From Atherix ibis (lineage: Eukaryota; Arthropoda; Insecta; Diptera; Athericidae), in assembly GCA_958298945.1 (NCBI GenBank), contig OY282606.1:58045920-58109919 (forward strand): a DNA stretch of 64,000 nt, given 5' to 3'. The translations under genes were made by a program, and so were the position numbers. This document shows positions 22,688-35,219 of the stretch, in pieces; positions within the stretch are counted from its first letter, which is position 1; every line of letters begins with the position of its first letter. The notes under the pieces are model-generated. The model did not search any database, had not been told where the DNA came from, and was given only the letters and a program-made list of their open reading frames with translations.

Positions 22688-24926
22688 TAATCTTAATTAT
22701 AACTTTTTTTTCGAAATTAAAAATTCTATGTAATAAGAATTTCTATATAAAACAATAATTTTAATATTTTAATTATATATTAATTAATTGTTTCAATAAA
22801 ATTTTAGTTCTAATAATTAATATGTGTAGATATTATATGTAGCATTTTACTATGAACATATTGTTTTTGAAGTATATAATACGTTTTATTGAACAAACGT
22901 TTACTACTATTAGAAAGTTTTAATTTTTTAAGCAATAAAATATTAATCAAATAACTTCAAACTTATAACAGTAAATTTATAATTATTTTTACATTTTTTA
23001 TAGGCATTTTCACAAAAGCGCTCACAAGATAAAAGAAAAACTTCCCTAACAGTAATCATAGATGGTTTTGGCAACTTTCATAAGGTAAATTTTATAAATA
23101 AACATAAAAAATATATGTTGTATTTAAAATATTTAGATTATTATCGATATCTTTAATTATAATTAAAATTCCAAACAAAAGTATGACAAAGACTTCCCAT
23201 ATTATTATCTGAAATGTTCTGCGATCAAAAATTTCTATATAAAACGCTGAACATTTTTAATTTTTGTAATTTAAAAAAAAAAATTTTAAATCCACAATAC
23301 TTAAATACTGAATATTTATTTCTGCAAAAGATTCTTATTTTTTATGAAAATTGTATATTCTCTTCTTCTCTTCAGCGTCTATCTACATGTTGCGAATACG
23401 ATATAGGTCTTGGGACTGAAATGCAGATTGGGTTTTCAAAGCTATTCTTTTACTAATATTTAACTTTATTCATAGTCATTATCTTTGGCATTAGTTTTAA
23501 AGTGCGTTATATCATTTTTATAACGATATAAATCAACCGCTAGTCCAAGGAACTCCAAACTGGAATATTACTTACTACCTCTGCATTTTATTGTACTATT
23601 TCGTTAGTAAACTTAAAATAAGTCTTCAAAGAGTTTTCTATTTTTATTAGCTGAAATGGATCGTGGGTTTCAAGGGTAACCGCATATTTACTTGGAATAA
23701 TTCAAAAAATTTCAAAAACTATATCATTTATAGATTTTTTATAATAGTTTAAATTTAAAAATTATGGTATTCTTGATGGTTCATATTGATGGTGCTTCTT
23801 ATAATTTATAATCTTCTAGCCAATAAACTGATCCAGTGCATTGATCTTATAAATAAGATCTTATATACTTAGATATTTAAATTGATTATAAATTCGAAGG
23901 GTGATGTTAATTGAAATATTTTTAAAGAAAACAGACAGTCATCTTACTTGATACTCATTTTATAATACTATATATAGATTCAAAAATTCTACAGCAAAAC
24001 TAATAATGTACTACTAAAGCGAATTTTATGTTGCTCTTTATATTATTAAAATTGACAACATCCAAATTAAAGACAATATATATACGAGTATATCGTAAAA
24101 TGTTATGAATAATTATATTTTATATATGTATATTCAGCCACGGATAGCCTGAAAGATGTTGACTTAAAGGACGTCGAAAACAGATGGAAAATAGTCAATT
24201 ATTTCGCTATAACCTTAAAAATAAGATTTCGGCGGATATGTGTTTTATACTTACGAGGTTCCAAGTATCAGTAGCGTAAAAACGACACCTAAATCTTCAC
24301 ATTTCAGCACAAACATTCCTCGATAATAACAAAAATTGTATGTTTTTTTACCACTCGTTTAATCTAAGTCACAAATCAAATCAATTCTTATATGAAATGG
24401 ACCTTAAAATTCGAAAAAGAATGATGTGCACCTCTTTTTATTATAACTTCTTTACGCAAAATATAGCATGCGCAAAAACAGATCTTTTTTACCACAAATG
24501 GTGTTCGAGTAAAAATACTCAAAATACGCAACATTGAAAATCCATTAACAGACTTTCTCATATATTTATTGTGTAATTTTGTTAAACAAAAATTACGGAA
24601 TCAATTCCATTTGATTACATATTTAATTAGTAATGATAAAATATGAAAAAGAAGAAAGCGTTGACTACCACCACATTGGAATAATTGATTTAAAATTGTT
24701 GAAGACATTTTTTCTTTAGAAAAGCTTAAAATTTGTGCATCATGCATGATTTATATTTTATTTATGATACTAATTTTATGTTTTTTTTTTATATCGATTG
24801 GTTGATATTCACGAAAGATTTCATGAGAAATTATTCGCCGATTTCACGAGTGTAACTCTTACGCTTTGTGATAATATCAATATATATTGGACACTCCTAG
24901 TATTCCCATTTGTTTTTTCTTCTATT

Positions 24927-25007
24927 AATTTTATTAAATAAATATGAAGTTTACTTCAAACATACTGATTTTATTTAATAAATATGAAGTTTACATCAAA
25001 CATACTG
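24927..25007. repeat. Tandem duplication of about 40 bp
   Basis: AAATAAATATGAAGTTTAC followed by TCAAACATACTG occurs twice in a row with two or three differences. Confidence 0.9.
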
Positions 25008-25732
25008 ATAAAATCTATAATTAATATAAAAAGTTTTCGTTTATCATATTGCTACGAATATATTTTCAAATAACTAACATCTTTTTACGTAAATGCACTA
25101 GAAATAAATCAATTTTATTAAGACGATATTCTTATATGCAAAAGATCTATTTAATACAAAATGCATATACTTGTTCATCTCAGTTTTTTAGAGAAGTGAG
25201 AGTATTTGCTTAAGAAATTATACAACAGTCATATTGAAATATTCGCTTTCCTTTTCATTTCAATTTATGCGTAAAATTCATTAATGAACAATACTAATCG
25301 TTAAGTAAAATAAAAGTAAGACCATCATGCAAAAAGCTAACGTTTTGTTAAAATTTTACTTCTTTAATATACTATTTTCAAAATCCTATTCATTATAGAC
25401 AGCATACTATAATTTCTTGCATAAAACTAATAATCAAAAATTACCATAAATTTACTGTGTACTATAGCATATTATTATAGAAAAACACTTATTATACAAC
25501 TATGAGTTATTTAATAAAAAAAACTATATTTTATATTTTAATAATATATACTTAAAAATTTTTTTTTTAAAAATTTCAAATATGTATTCATTTTTGTTAA
25601 CTGAAATTTTTTTTGTTGTTTTGTGAATTCTAATGAAGTAAAATTTTGTCACACTTGATTTTTAATGAATGTAAACATAAATGAGAATTTTTAACTAACT
25701 CTCATCGACTTAAAGCTTTTGATAAAATAATC

Positions 25733-25775
25733 ATAATAATTATTAGTTAGTTATTTTCTAACTAATAATAATTAT
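25733..25775. repeat. Perfect hairpin, arms 18 nt
   Basis: ATAATAATTATTAGTTAG is followed by TTATTTT and the exact reverse complement. Confidence 0.9.
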
Positions 25776-26344
25776 TAACATTTTATTGTAATGGTAATTA
25801 TATGATGTATTGCCAGACATACGTATACTATTATAAATGGACCAACATAAAAAACAGGTTTTCTTAAAAAAATATGTATTGAAAATATGCTTTCAATTAA
25901 TATAGTGTAGTCAGAAAAAATGTCTTTATGTAAAGAAATTACTACACAACGAAATTCGAAGTTTTATTTTTGCTTAACAATTGCACAAAACAAATTTAAT
26001 AATTGCATAAAGTACAATACGATAGTATTTTTTTTTCTAACAGTGACCTCATTTAAAGATACTTAATAATAAAAATCTTAGCCTTTACTTATAATAAACT
26101 TACAAACATGACGAAATCATAAATTTTGAAGTATGCGAGAAATAATTCTTGATAATAGTATGCTATTTAACATTTTTGTTGTCTTACAATTATTATTTTT
26201 ATAGGCAAATATTAATTCAAAGCTATATGACTACTTTATTCAACAAAACAACATATTAAGCAATACGAGTGGTATATTTTATAATACATAGTTGTGCTCG
26301 ATACTTTGAAACCAGGCATCAATTTCATATTCTTTAGTAAACAC

Positions 26345-28085
26345 AAATATTTTTTTTTTTATCTGGGACTACAATTGTATTGTAAGAAGCAGATTTACAT
26401 AACATTTTAATTTACAATCTTGTGCATTATGAATTGGGAGTAAACACCCATCGGCATTTTTCCAACTAATGGAAGTTAGATTCCTCTAGGAAATCTCTAG
26501 GCCATTGTCTCTTAAATCTCCGACGAGTGTTCCCGGGCAGGGCACTCATAACAAGTGGATTATGACGATAGGGTAAACGAGAGTGAAATTTTTGATAGCG
26601 GGAAATGCACAGGTCCTGAACAGAGGGAACGAATATAAAAAGGGGCATCAACAATTTGACGGAGGTTCTTGGATTGTAAGCCTGCACGCGATAGGAATTG
26701 AAACGTTTCGTTGAACCTCAAAGCTCAATTCCATATGTCCAAATAAGTTTTATAATTTTATTGTAGATTAGAAATATACTTTTGATTGTTAGTTTCGAGT
26801 GTTTGTCTAGTAGTCTAAGAAGTTGTAGTTAACGTCTGTTACCTTCAACTCTTCGCCAGGTAAAATCCCAAATAACGTACTTTATCATATTGTGGAATCA
26901 TGTTTCTATAAAGATACAAAGCGGTAAGTTTTCCTTGACAAAGAATGAATGTATTGTGAGCACTCTTCTGTTCATTTACCCTCACTTTCAATCTCATAAA
27001 GCAAGATTGAAGGTTGTGGATATGGAATTGTAAATTGTTGGAAGCTATATCAGGATTTGTATGGGTGGCAAGTATGGCCGTTTCGTTTGTATAAGTAGCA
27101 ATGATAGTATTAGGATCAGCTGGGATGTCATGGGTATAAATATTATATAAAATGGGACCAAGAATACTGCCTTGGGGGATTCCGGTTAGAATAGGATATA
27201 TATCCGAGGATTCTGAGTTAATTGTAACTTGGAAATGACGTTGGAAATGATAAGGTAGTATGTTAAAGGAAGAAACCTCTGGAGTTTCCAGAAGAGTCCA
27301 GGATGCCACACACGTTCAAAACCTTGGAAGATATCTAAAAATACTCCTTGGCAATACTCTTTCCTCTCAAGTGATCAACAATGTGATGGCATTGGTGGAT
27401 AGTGGAGTGTTCAGATCGGAATCCAAATTGGTGATCAGGAATAATTTTTTCATTAACTAGGATTAGGTATAGTCGTTTTAATAGTAGTTTTTCAAATATC
27501 TTACCAAGTATTGGTAAGAGGCTGATAGGTCTATAGGAGGAAGGAGAATTAATGGGTTTATTTGGTTTAGGAATCATTTTAATGACAGTAAATTTCCAGA
27601 GTAAAGGAAAACAGGTTGTGCGAAGTATAGTATTAAAAATGTATGTAATTAAAAAAAAATCTCTTTGGGAAATTTGCTTTAGAATAGGAGCTGTTATTAG
27701 ATCATAACCAGGACCTTTTTTATTGGGAAGATGCAGAATAGTAGTTTTCATTTTCAAAAGCTTAAAATTTTTGGGAAGAAGACTCATAAGGACTAGGAGC
27801 ATTAGTTCTTCGATAATTTTGTTATTATGCGATTTGTCTTCTATATCATCATGTGGAGCAAAAGTATTTACCAAATGTTGAGCAAATACTTCAGCTTTTT
27901 CTTAGTCTGGTTTTTCAGTGGGTGTGATGTTCTTTTGTACGATAGTATTCGTCTAGTGGCTTCCCATAAAGAAATATTGTCACTAATCGATCTTGTATAA
28001 ATTTCATGCCGTTCATTATAGTGCTTTTTAATTTTCATTTTTAGTTCACGTTGTAGTGGATTAAGTTTCTGTTTGTATAGGACTA
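26345..28085 (-). mobile_element. Jockey-like LINE copy A (5'-truncated, with 3' end and poly-A)
   Basis: The best preserved 3' end. On the minus strand: EATRRILSYK-like linker (about 27960-27920), MVNTFAPHDDIEDKSHNNK (27874), NKKGPGYDLITAPILKQ (about 27725-27670), NKPINSPSSYRPISLLPILG (about 27565-27505), LTGIPQGSILGPILYNIYTH (about 27190-27130), an active-site box YTNE where the family has YADD (about 27085), RVNEQKSAHNTFILCQGK (about 26995-26935), WTYGIEL (about 26740), a KNLRQIVDAPF segment in another frame, then FHSRLPYRHNPLVMSALPG and a QWPRDFLEESNFH C-terminus ending at 26466. A 3' UTR follows to an A-run (T-run 26348-26360 on the plus strand). The catalytic box is destroyed. Confidence 0.9.
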
Positions 28086-28249
28086 TTTAGAAAAATAATA
28101 GTATGGAATTGAATTGGTACTCACATACGTCTAACTAGTTCCGTAATCAATGTCAATAGTTTGGTTTCAGCAAATCAAAAGCCAATAAGCCATTTTAAGT
28201 AAATTATAAACAATAAATAGTAATGCCTTTCTAACAATGTACGAGTATC

Positions 28250-28740
28250 AGTCTGAGCTGGGATGTAATGACAGTAAGATTGTTAAGGTCAATCTGGCAC
28301 CACTTTTTGAAGTACGTTTTAAAAATGGAACGGCGGCATTCCGTCGTGCCAGGTAAATATTGTACCTTCCTTGAAGGGCTACCAGGTAAATATTGTACCT
28401 TCCTTGAAGGGCTAAGAAATAATGGTACTGTGATTTAGATAAGTCATTACAAACAGTTGGATGCTCCACCATAACAATGCCCCCTATCATATGGTCATCT
28501 CCATCTGCGAGCTGGTTTCTCAGCTCCTCTATTCACCTGATTTTAATCCGAGTGACTTTTTTTTCTTTTAAAAATCAAAAACCATCTTGGTACTATTAAT
28601 AACTTTCAAAAGAGTGTAACTGAAAAGCTGAAGGCGATTCCAGCTTAAGTTTTTCAGCACTGATACGAAAAGAGGAAACTACCACTGTTCTGATCAATAT
28701 TTGATTAAAGAAACTACTCAAAAAAGTCAGAATTTATATA
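28250..28740 (+). mobile_element. Mariner C-terminal remnant
   Basis: After degraded sequence and a 33-bp tandem duplication, the plus strand reads HHNNAPYH (about 28463-28487; family HHDNAPAH, catalytic D changed to N). It continues SQLLYSPDFNPSDFFFF (about 28515-28565; family YSPDLNPCDFFLFP, catalytic D retained), then LGTINNFQKSVTEKLKAIP (about 28585-28645). The C-terminal FQHCYE-type segment is broken by a frameshift (about 28655). Same group as the remnants at 1.5, 7.1, 8.1 and 35.2 kb. Confidence 0.8.
28348..28413. repeat. Exact 33-bp tandem duplication
   Basis: The unit beginning CCAGGTAAATATTGTACC and ending GAAGGGCTA occurs twice with no differences (28348-28380 and 28381-28413), so the duplication is recent relative to the decay of the host mariner. 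Confidence 0.95.
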
Positions 28741-29689
28741 AGAAAATAAAATAAATTTCTTTTTAAAAAAATCAGTTTCATTACTTTTATACGTTGTGTT
28801 TTCTTTTATTCAAAATTAACCGTATACAATAGGCTCAAAACTTTATTATAAAAAAATTAATTAGCTTTACTTGAAGAAAAAATGAACTATAAGCTTCCTT
28901 TATAAAGAGATATATATTAATGAACAGTGCTTTAAAATATCTAGCCAAATATTTACTTCTACATATTTCGCTATTGTGTTAGAGTAAATAAAATAAAGCC
29001 ATAAATTATAGAATTCAAAAAGAATTTTAATTATTTAATAAAATAAATAATTAGTTTGCCAATTTTATCATTAATTCGTTAGCTATCCGTTTTGGCACAG
29101 GACACACCAACAAACTGTACTATTTATTACTTACACTTTTTCTTTCAAACAAAAATATCGTTAAATATTTATTTAATTTTTATTTTAAAAATAGTTAAAA
29201 ATCAATTGACTCGTTTGGTAACAGAATATTTGATGAATCATTCTCAGTTCTATTAAGGCTTTAACGTTTACTCCTGAGATAGCATCCTTATTCTCACCTG
29301 GTTCTTGCAGTCTTTCACGAAATTCTTTATACAATCTAGTCTGCTTATCATCGAAAAAATATTTTTTATACAATCTAGTCTGCTTATTTCTATTAATTTC
29401 TGTTTTCACGTCACGAAGTTATCTATTTTCAACTTTTTAATTGTTAATTATAATAGGACTTGTAAAAAATTGGTAGCGTTTTTTTTGTAATATAAACCCT
29501 TATGCCCTATAGTTTATATTACAAAAAAAACGCTACCAATTTTTGGAACTTTATAATAAGATTTTTTATCTCTCGCAAAATTTATTGTAGTTTAATATCT
29601 TTTGATTTAATTAAATTAAATTAACGGATTTCTAATAATAATACTCAAAAAATGGAATAGGAAAACCTAAAATAACTTAGAAACATAAA
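28741..29689. other. AT-rich DNA with a long hairpin, no gene
   Basis: TTTTATACAATCTAGTCTGC recurs at about 29325 and 29365 as a local direct repeat, which accounts for the repeated K-Q-T-R-L-Y-K in the overlapping minus-strand frame. No gene is recognised. Confidence 0.4.
29466..29544. repeat. Perfect inverted repeat, arms about 32 nt
   Basis: Left arm AAAAATTGGTAGCG followed by an eight-T run and GTAATATAAAC is exactly mirrored on the right, with a spacer of about 14 nt (CCTTATGCCCTATA). Identity of the arms, including the homopolymer length, implies very recent origin or ongoing conversion. Confidence 0.95.
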
Positions 29690-30420
29690 ATAACTTGGTC
29701 TAGGACTCTGAATCGTGTTGTTTTAACTCCAGACTCGTCAGCTTCTCGCCGCAGTTCTCTAGTTCGACACTTCCAGCATATGTTTGTCGTCCTAGCTAAT
29801 GCCGTTGCTCTACCGAAAGCATGGCATACCACATCTTCTGGGACTATGAATGGAGCCACTATACACTTTTCGGGCAGGGTCTCCCTCATCCATACGAAAT
29901 AAGTGTTCAGTCCACCGCAGCCTATTGATCATCATATTATCCACGAACGGATAAGAATGGATAATTCTGAAGCCTATTTAACGATGAGATCCTACAGCGG
30001 AACCAAACATTTTTTGTGGGTGGATTTCTTCCTTCATATTGTTGTCGGCTCAAAATAGGAAAATGGTTTAACTCTATTAAAATTATCTCAAACCCAAAAT
30101 AGGAAAACGATTTAACTCTTTTGAAGCTATAATCTACTCCACTGTATGAGGCTAGTGGTAATTGGTCTTATCTTCGAAGATAAAGCCACCATGTACTTTG
30201 TTTTGCCTTCATTTATAATGTCGATTTCATCGGCGTATGCTAAAAGTTGGGTAGACTTAATGAGGACGGTACCCTTATACTAACCCCTGAGTCACGATTC
30301 ACTTAATCCAGCGCCAGGTTAAAGAGAACGCATGAACCTGTGTCTTCTTGCCGAAGACCATTTCCGATATAAAACGGCTCAGAAAATAATTCGGCTGCTT
30401 TTGAACTTCCTCTCACACTA
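29690..30420 (-). mobile_element. RTE-like LINE remnant (RT end and C-terminus)
   Basis: Minus strand: a degraded FNLALE start (about 30325), then TVLIKSTQLLAYADEIDII (about 30272-30215), where the active-site box YADD reads YADE. NEGKTKYMV (about 30212-30185) follows immediately. In RTE-like elements about 40 residues lie between these two blocks, so they are deleted here. After an eroded region, NRLRWTEHLFRMDEGDPARK (about 29925-29865) matches the family's conserved L-R-W-x-G-H-V-x-R-M tail, and CGMPCF-R-S-N-G-I-S continues it. A repeated segment containing CAAAATAGGAAAA (30051 and about 30093) lies inside. Confidence 0.8.
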
Positions 30421-32049
30421 ATCATGGTCAACCTAGTCAGTCTAATTAATTTTTATTACTCTCAAAATTCTTAAAAGTTGAAAAAATCTATATTTAGGAT
30501 AGTTTTCTATATTCTCAATACGGCTGCATTTACGAGAAATAGTAAATTAAAGTTGGGAAAGTAGAGAAGATATCAGAAATAATTTCTACTTTTCTTTAAC
30601 AAATACTCATTTAATAATAAAAGTACGAATATTTCGAGATTATCAAAAGTCACGGCAATCTGATTTGCAATGTGCGATCGCTTTTGATAATACGTGTACA
30701 TTTTGCATGCCTAGAAATTCAACCCGTCAATACATTAATGTAAAGTATTCAAAATAACCATAAAAATACTGTAATTATTCTTGTAACTAATTTTTTTATT
30801 ATATGATTGCCTTCATTTAATTCTCTGTCTTCTTTAAGGATTTTATACAAATTTTAAATAAGTCACGAAAAAGATAGTTTTGTAAAAATTTAATAATCCA
30901 TACTCCAAATTTATTTTGAATTGATTTACTTTATAGGGTTTTATATATATGTATAAGCTTATATTTTGTGTTTAAGCTATAATTTTATGTTTATAAATAA
31001 ACTTATCTTTATTTCACTCTTTAACTGATGATAGTATCCCCAATTTCTCAGATTTCTTTCCCGAATCACGTCGCTACTTTTCGGATGCCAACATATGTTA
31101 AGCTTCTAATTAGAAAGCATATTAAAATAAGGCTTAAAAGCCAAATTTGCACTAAATGCCTTAAAAGCCCAATACTATATCCTGTTTTTAAAGCGTAATT
31201 GTAATCATGACCCTGTACAACTAACCCCGAAGTATGTTCCATTCTTAATATGCGTGTTAATGGCAAACTCCATTGGAATGATTGTTTAGATCTTCTTAAG
31301 TGGTACACCCAATTTCTTATCCCTACTAACTCCTCCAATATCTTCAAGGTGTATATTTATCCCACCCTGAAATATAATTTGTTTGAGGTTCCAAATCATG
31401 TAGTAATATTATCATTATAATTCCTTACGTTGTTATATTTTTTATTAGCAGTGTTCCACTGGCTAGTTCCATTTCATTTGGTAGAGAATGCTAATTAGTG
31501 TACCCTTAGCTTTTTAAACCATATCTTAGTAATTTAGGTATTTTTTTAAAATACGGGAAAAGTGGCATTATGGTCGTTAGTCGGCATTGAAGTGTCCCAA
31601 TGGCATTCGACCCTGTAGCACAATCGTTAGTCCTGGAGTTGAATGCTATTGAGACAAGGTTCTAAGGTTATTCTAAAAAAAACGACGATAATTAAATTAA
31701 AGTAAAATGGTAATTCTACTTTACTTTCCATTTTACTATAATTTCATTATCCTGTTATCTTTTCCCAATCAAATAAGTGCGGAAAAAATACGAAAAATAT
31801 CAATACCAGCTTCAAGAATACAGGAATATCAATACCAGCTTCCGGAAGGAAAACCCTTATATGTCGTTTATGAACACCCATATCGGTCAAAGACAATAAC
31901 CCGAAATGGACATATTGGCTGCTACTCCTACTGGATGAAGTCCAATCAAGCTGCAGCGAACCAATCATCGCCTAAGCGAAGACAAATAAATATATAATCG
32001 TAAAATCTATACAAATATAATTAGAAAATTTGTAAAAAAGGCTCCATAT
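30421..32049. other. Unassigned DNA with two weak ORFs
   Basis: Frame 31347-31066 (minus, 93 codons) and frame 31707-31997 (plus, 96 codons) have no recognisable family. The latter starts with a hydrophobic stretch like a signal peptide (VILLYFPFYYNFIILLSF). It then contains a short direct repeat (AATATCAATACCAGCTTC twice, about 31798 and 31828) and a basic tail; the duplication argues against a conserved gene. The balanced-composition patch at 31550-31680 could be a transposon scrap. Confidence 0.3.
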
Positions 32050-32760
32050 TCTAACGGGAATGTTAAAAGAGAAATAGACATCCACATAACGAGGATAAAG
32101 GACTTTCACGTCAATGTGAATATCACTGTTGAGAACACAAAAAGGATCATCGACAATTTTATGAAGTAGTTTTGAATTGGATTATATTTCCAAGCTAGGT
32201 TTGATATTCCAGTTCTGGGTGGTGTGGCTAACACTCCTAAGGATACAAGTGGTGAAGATATATTTTTTTCTAAGATTTTTGACAAGAATGGAAGAAGTCT
32301 TAAATGCCTGTAGAAAGTTGATCAGTTTATTGGTTTGTTGGGCTTTGGGATAAATTTAATTACTATAAATTTCCAGAAGATTAAAATATGTTTTTAAAAG
32401 AATTGAGTTGTTTTAAAAGGCAATACAGACTATCGTCATTTTGTGTAGGTGTTTGAGTATATTGGAGGTAATCATATCATAGCTGGGAGTTCTGTTATTT
32501 TGAAGGCATTTAATGGTGCTGGTAATACTCATTGGTAAGGGAACATTCAGTTCGGTTTCGAAATTAGTAGAATGTGTTTTACTTTAGTATGTCTCCATGT
32601 AGAGTAAATGTGTTAACAGTTATGGCTTAGGTTTCACAATTTTTCCTTCCTATGAGAAAAATAATGTTTTGTAGCAATTTAAAATGTTTTATTTTTTTGT
32701 GACTGATAAAGTTTAGTTTATAAAGCATTCTGTATTGTATTTTGCTATTTCTGTTATGTA
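32050..32760 (-). mobile_element. Jockey-like LINE copy E, heavily eroded
   Basis: Nucleotide-level similarity links this to the copies at 1-441, 18.5 and 26.4 kb. Shared blocks are ATCATCGACAATTTTATGAAG (C-terminal region, about 32146), ATAAATTTCCAGA (about 32365), ATCATAGCTGGGAG (about 32478, the K-APGYD region), TACTCATTGGTAAGGGAA (about 32526) and CTCCATGTAGAGTAAATG (about 32590). The region between the C-terminal block and the first RT block is much shorter than in copy A, so the polymerase active site has been deleted. No frame stays open. Confidence 0.75.
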
Positions 32761-35160
32761 GTTTCCTTTATAGTTTATTTTTTTTTACATATTTTTTTTG
32801 TCCCTGGGCATTCTTATCTGTTGCCAATTTATGAACGATTAGTCACGTAATTATTTCGTACTTTATATGTGAAAGCTTTAAAACGAACAGTACAAATATA
32901 TAATGCAATACCACGCTTGTTTTTTTCAAATTATTAAAATCAATGGCTAATTTATGAACAAGTACATGACTATTTCTCCCTTCATCTATTCTGATAACTT
33001 TTACATGCTCTATTGATTAGAACATTACTCTATTGATTAGCCTGAAATACGATTTTATGATAAGAAATTATCAATTATATTAACAATAATTCAACTTCTC
33101 ATGTTTTTACTATACTGTGTGCTTTTAAACTTGGAGCAGGTTAGATAAAATCTACCTCATTTGTTGATAGAAATCTCCTGAATACTAAATAATTATATTA
33201 AAAATGAAAATAATATTAAATAAAAATGTATGATAGAATAATAAACACACATATATATATAAAATGGATTCAGCAATATACTTTTCAAAAGTAAAAGATA
33301 ATCAATAATTTAAAAACTAATAAACCATATCAGATATGATAATATCAGCAATTTAAATTAATAAAAATTAGTTGATTATTCATGTTTTTTTTTAAAATAT
33401 ATTAACTGAGAATTTGTGAAGTGATATTTTATATATTATATATATAAAAGATATATGTATAGGTACAAATTGGATTACCTCGACAATACTAAAATATGAA
33501 TAGAACATTCTGCACTAACTTAATATTATTATCCGTATAATCCTTAAGACTACTTTATTACTAGAATTTTTCCTGGTAAAAACTCTCAATCCCTTTATTA
33601 TTTATTTGGTTGCTTAGATAGATAGCACCTCTTATTTAATCATCAATAGCTATCACTGTGTTCTATAGTAGAATAAATTAGTTGTTCGAAATCTTATATC
33701 TATCTGCTAAGTGCAGAAGATAAATTTCTTTCGAGAAAATTGAGAATTATTCAATGGCTGGACTTATGCAATAGTTAGTTACTTCTGCAACATACTTAAG
33801 ATCTGCTACTAATAGTATTTACATTTTTTTAAATGCACGGACTAGAATTATAGGATTCTACCATGCCTTCCAGCCGCTGACGTATCTAATCGGCTGTGTG
33901 AATAATCCTTAGCAAGATTGTAAATATTCTTTATTATATTAGGAACAAAATCGTACATATCCATCGAAATGTCCGTTTCGTTCGATAATTAGCTGTTGCT
34001 CGTTATAAAAAGCTGCATGATCGATTACCCAAATTCCTTGTAAGAAAGTTATGTTCACTAACCATAATGAAAAGTTACTTTATACAACACTCATTAATTG
34101 GTGTCCTGATGTTATCTACTCTCCTGTTTTATGATAAGTTATTTTAAAAAATAAATCTTTTTACTATTTATTGTAGTTGTAGATATCTTAAAAATGTAGA
34201 AAATAACTTTTGTTCGCTATAAATCACTTGTTGTTTCGTAAGCTTAGTTGAACTTTATATGGAATGATCATAATTTATATCCAAAATACAAGAGTGGACA
34301 AACAAAAAAAGAGAAAACTGAATATCCTAAAAACTATATTATGACTGCATAATAATTGTATTCGAATATGGATTTATAATATTATATACTTTAAATAGTA
34401 ATATCTATATCTATATTAATAAAATCTTTAATTATAAAAACGGCTATGTTAGATTTTTAAATAAACTATTTTTATATTGTATATTTGATAACTTTTGTAA
34501 AACAATGTCAACTTTTATTTAAGCAAATTATAAACGAGAATCGAGCTTATAACCAAACAATAGCTAGATATGGACATTTTTTACTTTGGGGGAAAAATTA
34601 TCTATAAAATGATAGATAAATAATAAATATACACGTATACTGTACAAATAATATACACGATTTCATCAATAACTGGTCCATCAAAGTGCTCTCTATTACG
34701 TAGTATCGAAAGAAATTACAGCAATGTTATGCAGTCTACTCAATTAGAAAAACCAGAAGTACATAGATACTAACATAGGCACAAACACAAATAAAATGGT
34801 TTAAATATATTTTGAAACTGGATGGTTTAACAACAGCTAATCGTAAAGAAGCATGTTATAAAATTCAGATCTGTTACTGTACAACTGGTATTTAAAGCAA
34901 TAAACTAAAATGGTCAGATTAATTAAAGGCGAGCATAATGCTTATCTAATAGTAGCCTGCTGAAGACAACGTAGCTATAGCATAGAAAATTATATATCTA
35001 ATCACAAGCATAAAATCATATAAAGACACTAAAGTACCATAACAAATGGAATATTTCTTTAAATATATTTTAATGTAGTTAATAAGGTAAATTTCGTAAG
35101 TAGCAAAATTTACTTACATTTGATAAAATAATAAGAGTTATGGAAGGAAAGTTTTCGATA
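32761..35160. other. AT-rich DNA without recognisable gene
   Basis: Dinucleotide-rich sequence with TATATA microsatellite patches (about 33250, 33430). CTCTATTGATTAG is duplicated at about 33009 and 33029. No coding or transposon motif is seen. Confidence 0.4.
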
Positions 35161-35205
35161 TTAAAAGTCAGCTTGAGAACGAATTTGGCTCAAGCTGACT
35201 TTTAA
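35161..35205. repeat. Perfect hairpin, arms 17 nt
   Basis: TTAAAAGTCAGCTTGAG, an 11-nt spacer, then the exact reverse complement. It lies immediately upstream of the mariner remnant at 35.22 kb. Confidence 0.9.
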
Positions 35206-35219
35206 TTTTGAAAACTGAT

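Larger units (their letters stand above)
22688..26344. other. AT-rich DNA with a tandem duplication and a hairpin, no gene
   Basis: No conserved coding block on either strand. Frames at 23214-23456 and 24340-24537 are dominated by F, Y, N and K codons expected from random AT-rich DNA. Confidence 0.4.

Noticed and set aside
31707..31997. Signal-peptide-like secreted protein gene
   Set aside because: The frame includes a direct duplication of AATATCAATACCAGCTTC, no family is recognised, and the hydrophobic start is what AT-rich DNA gives by chance.
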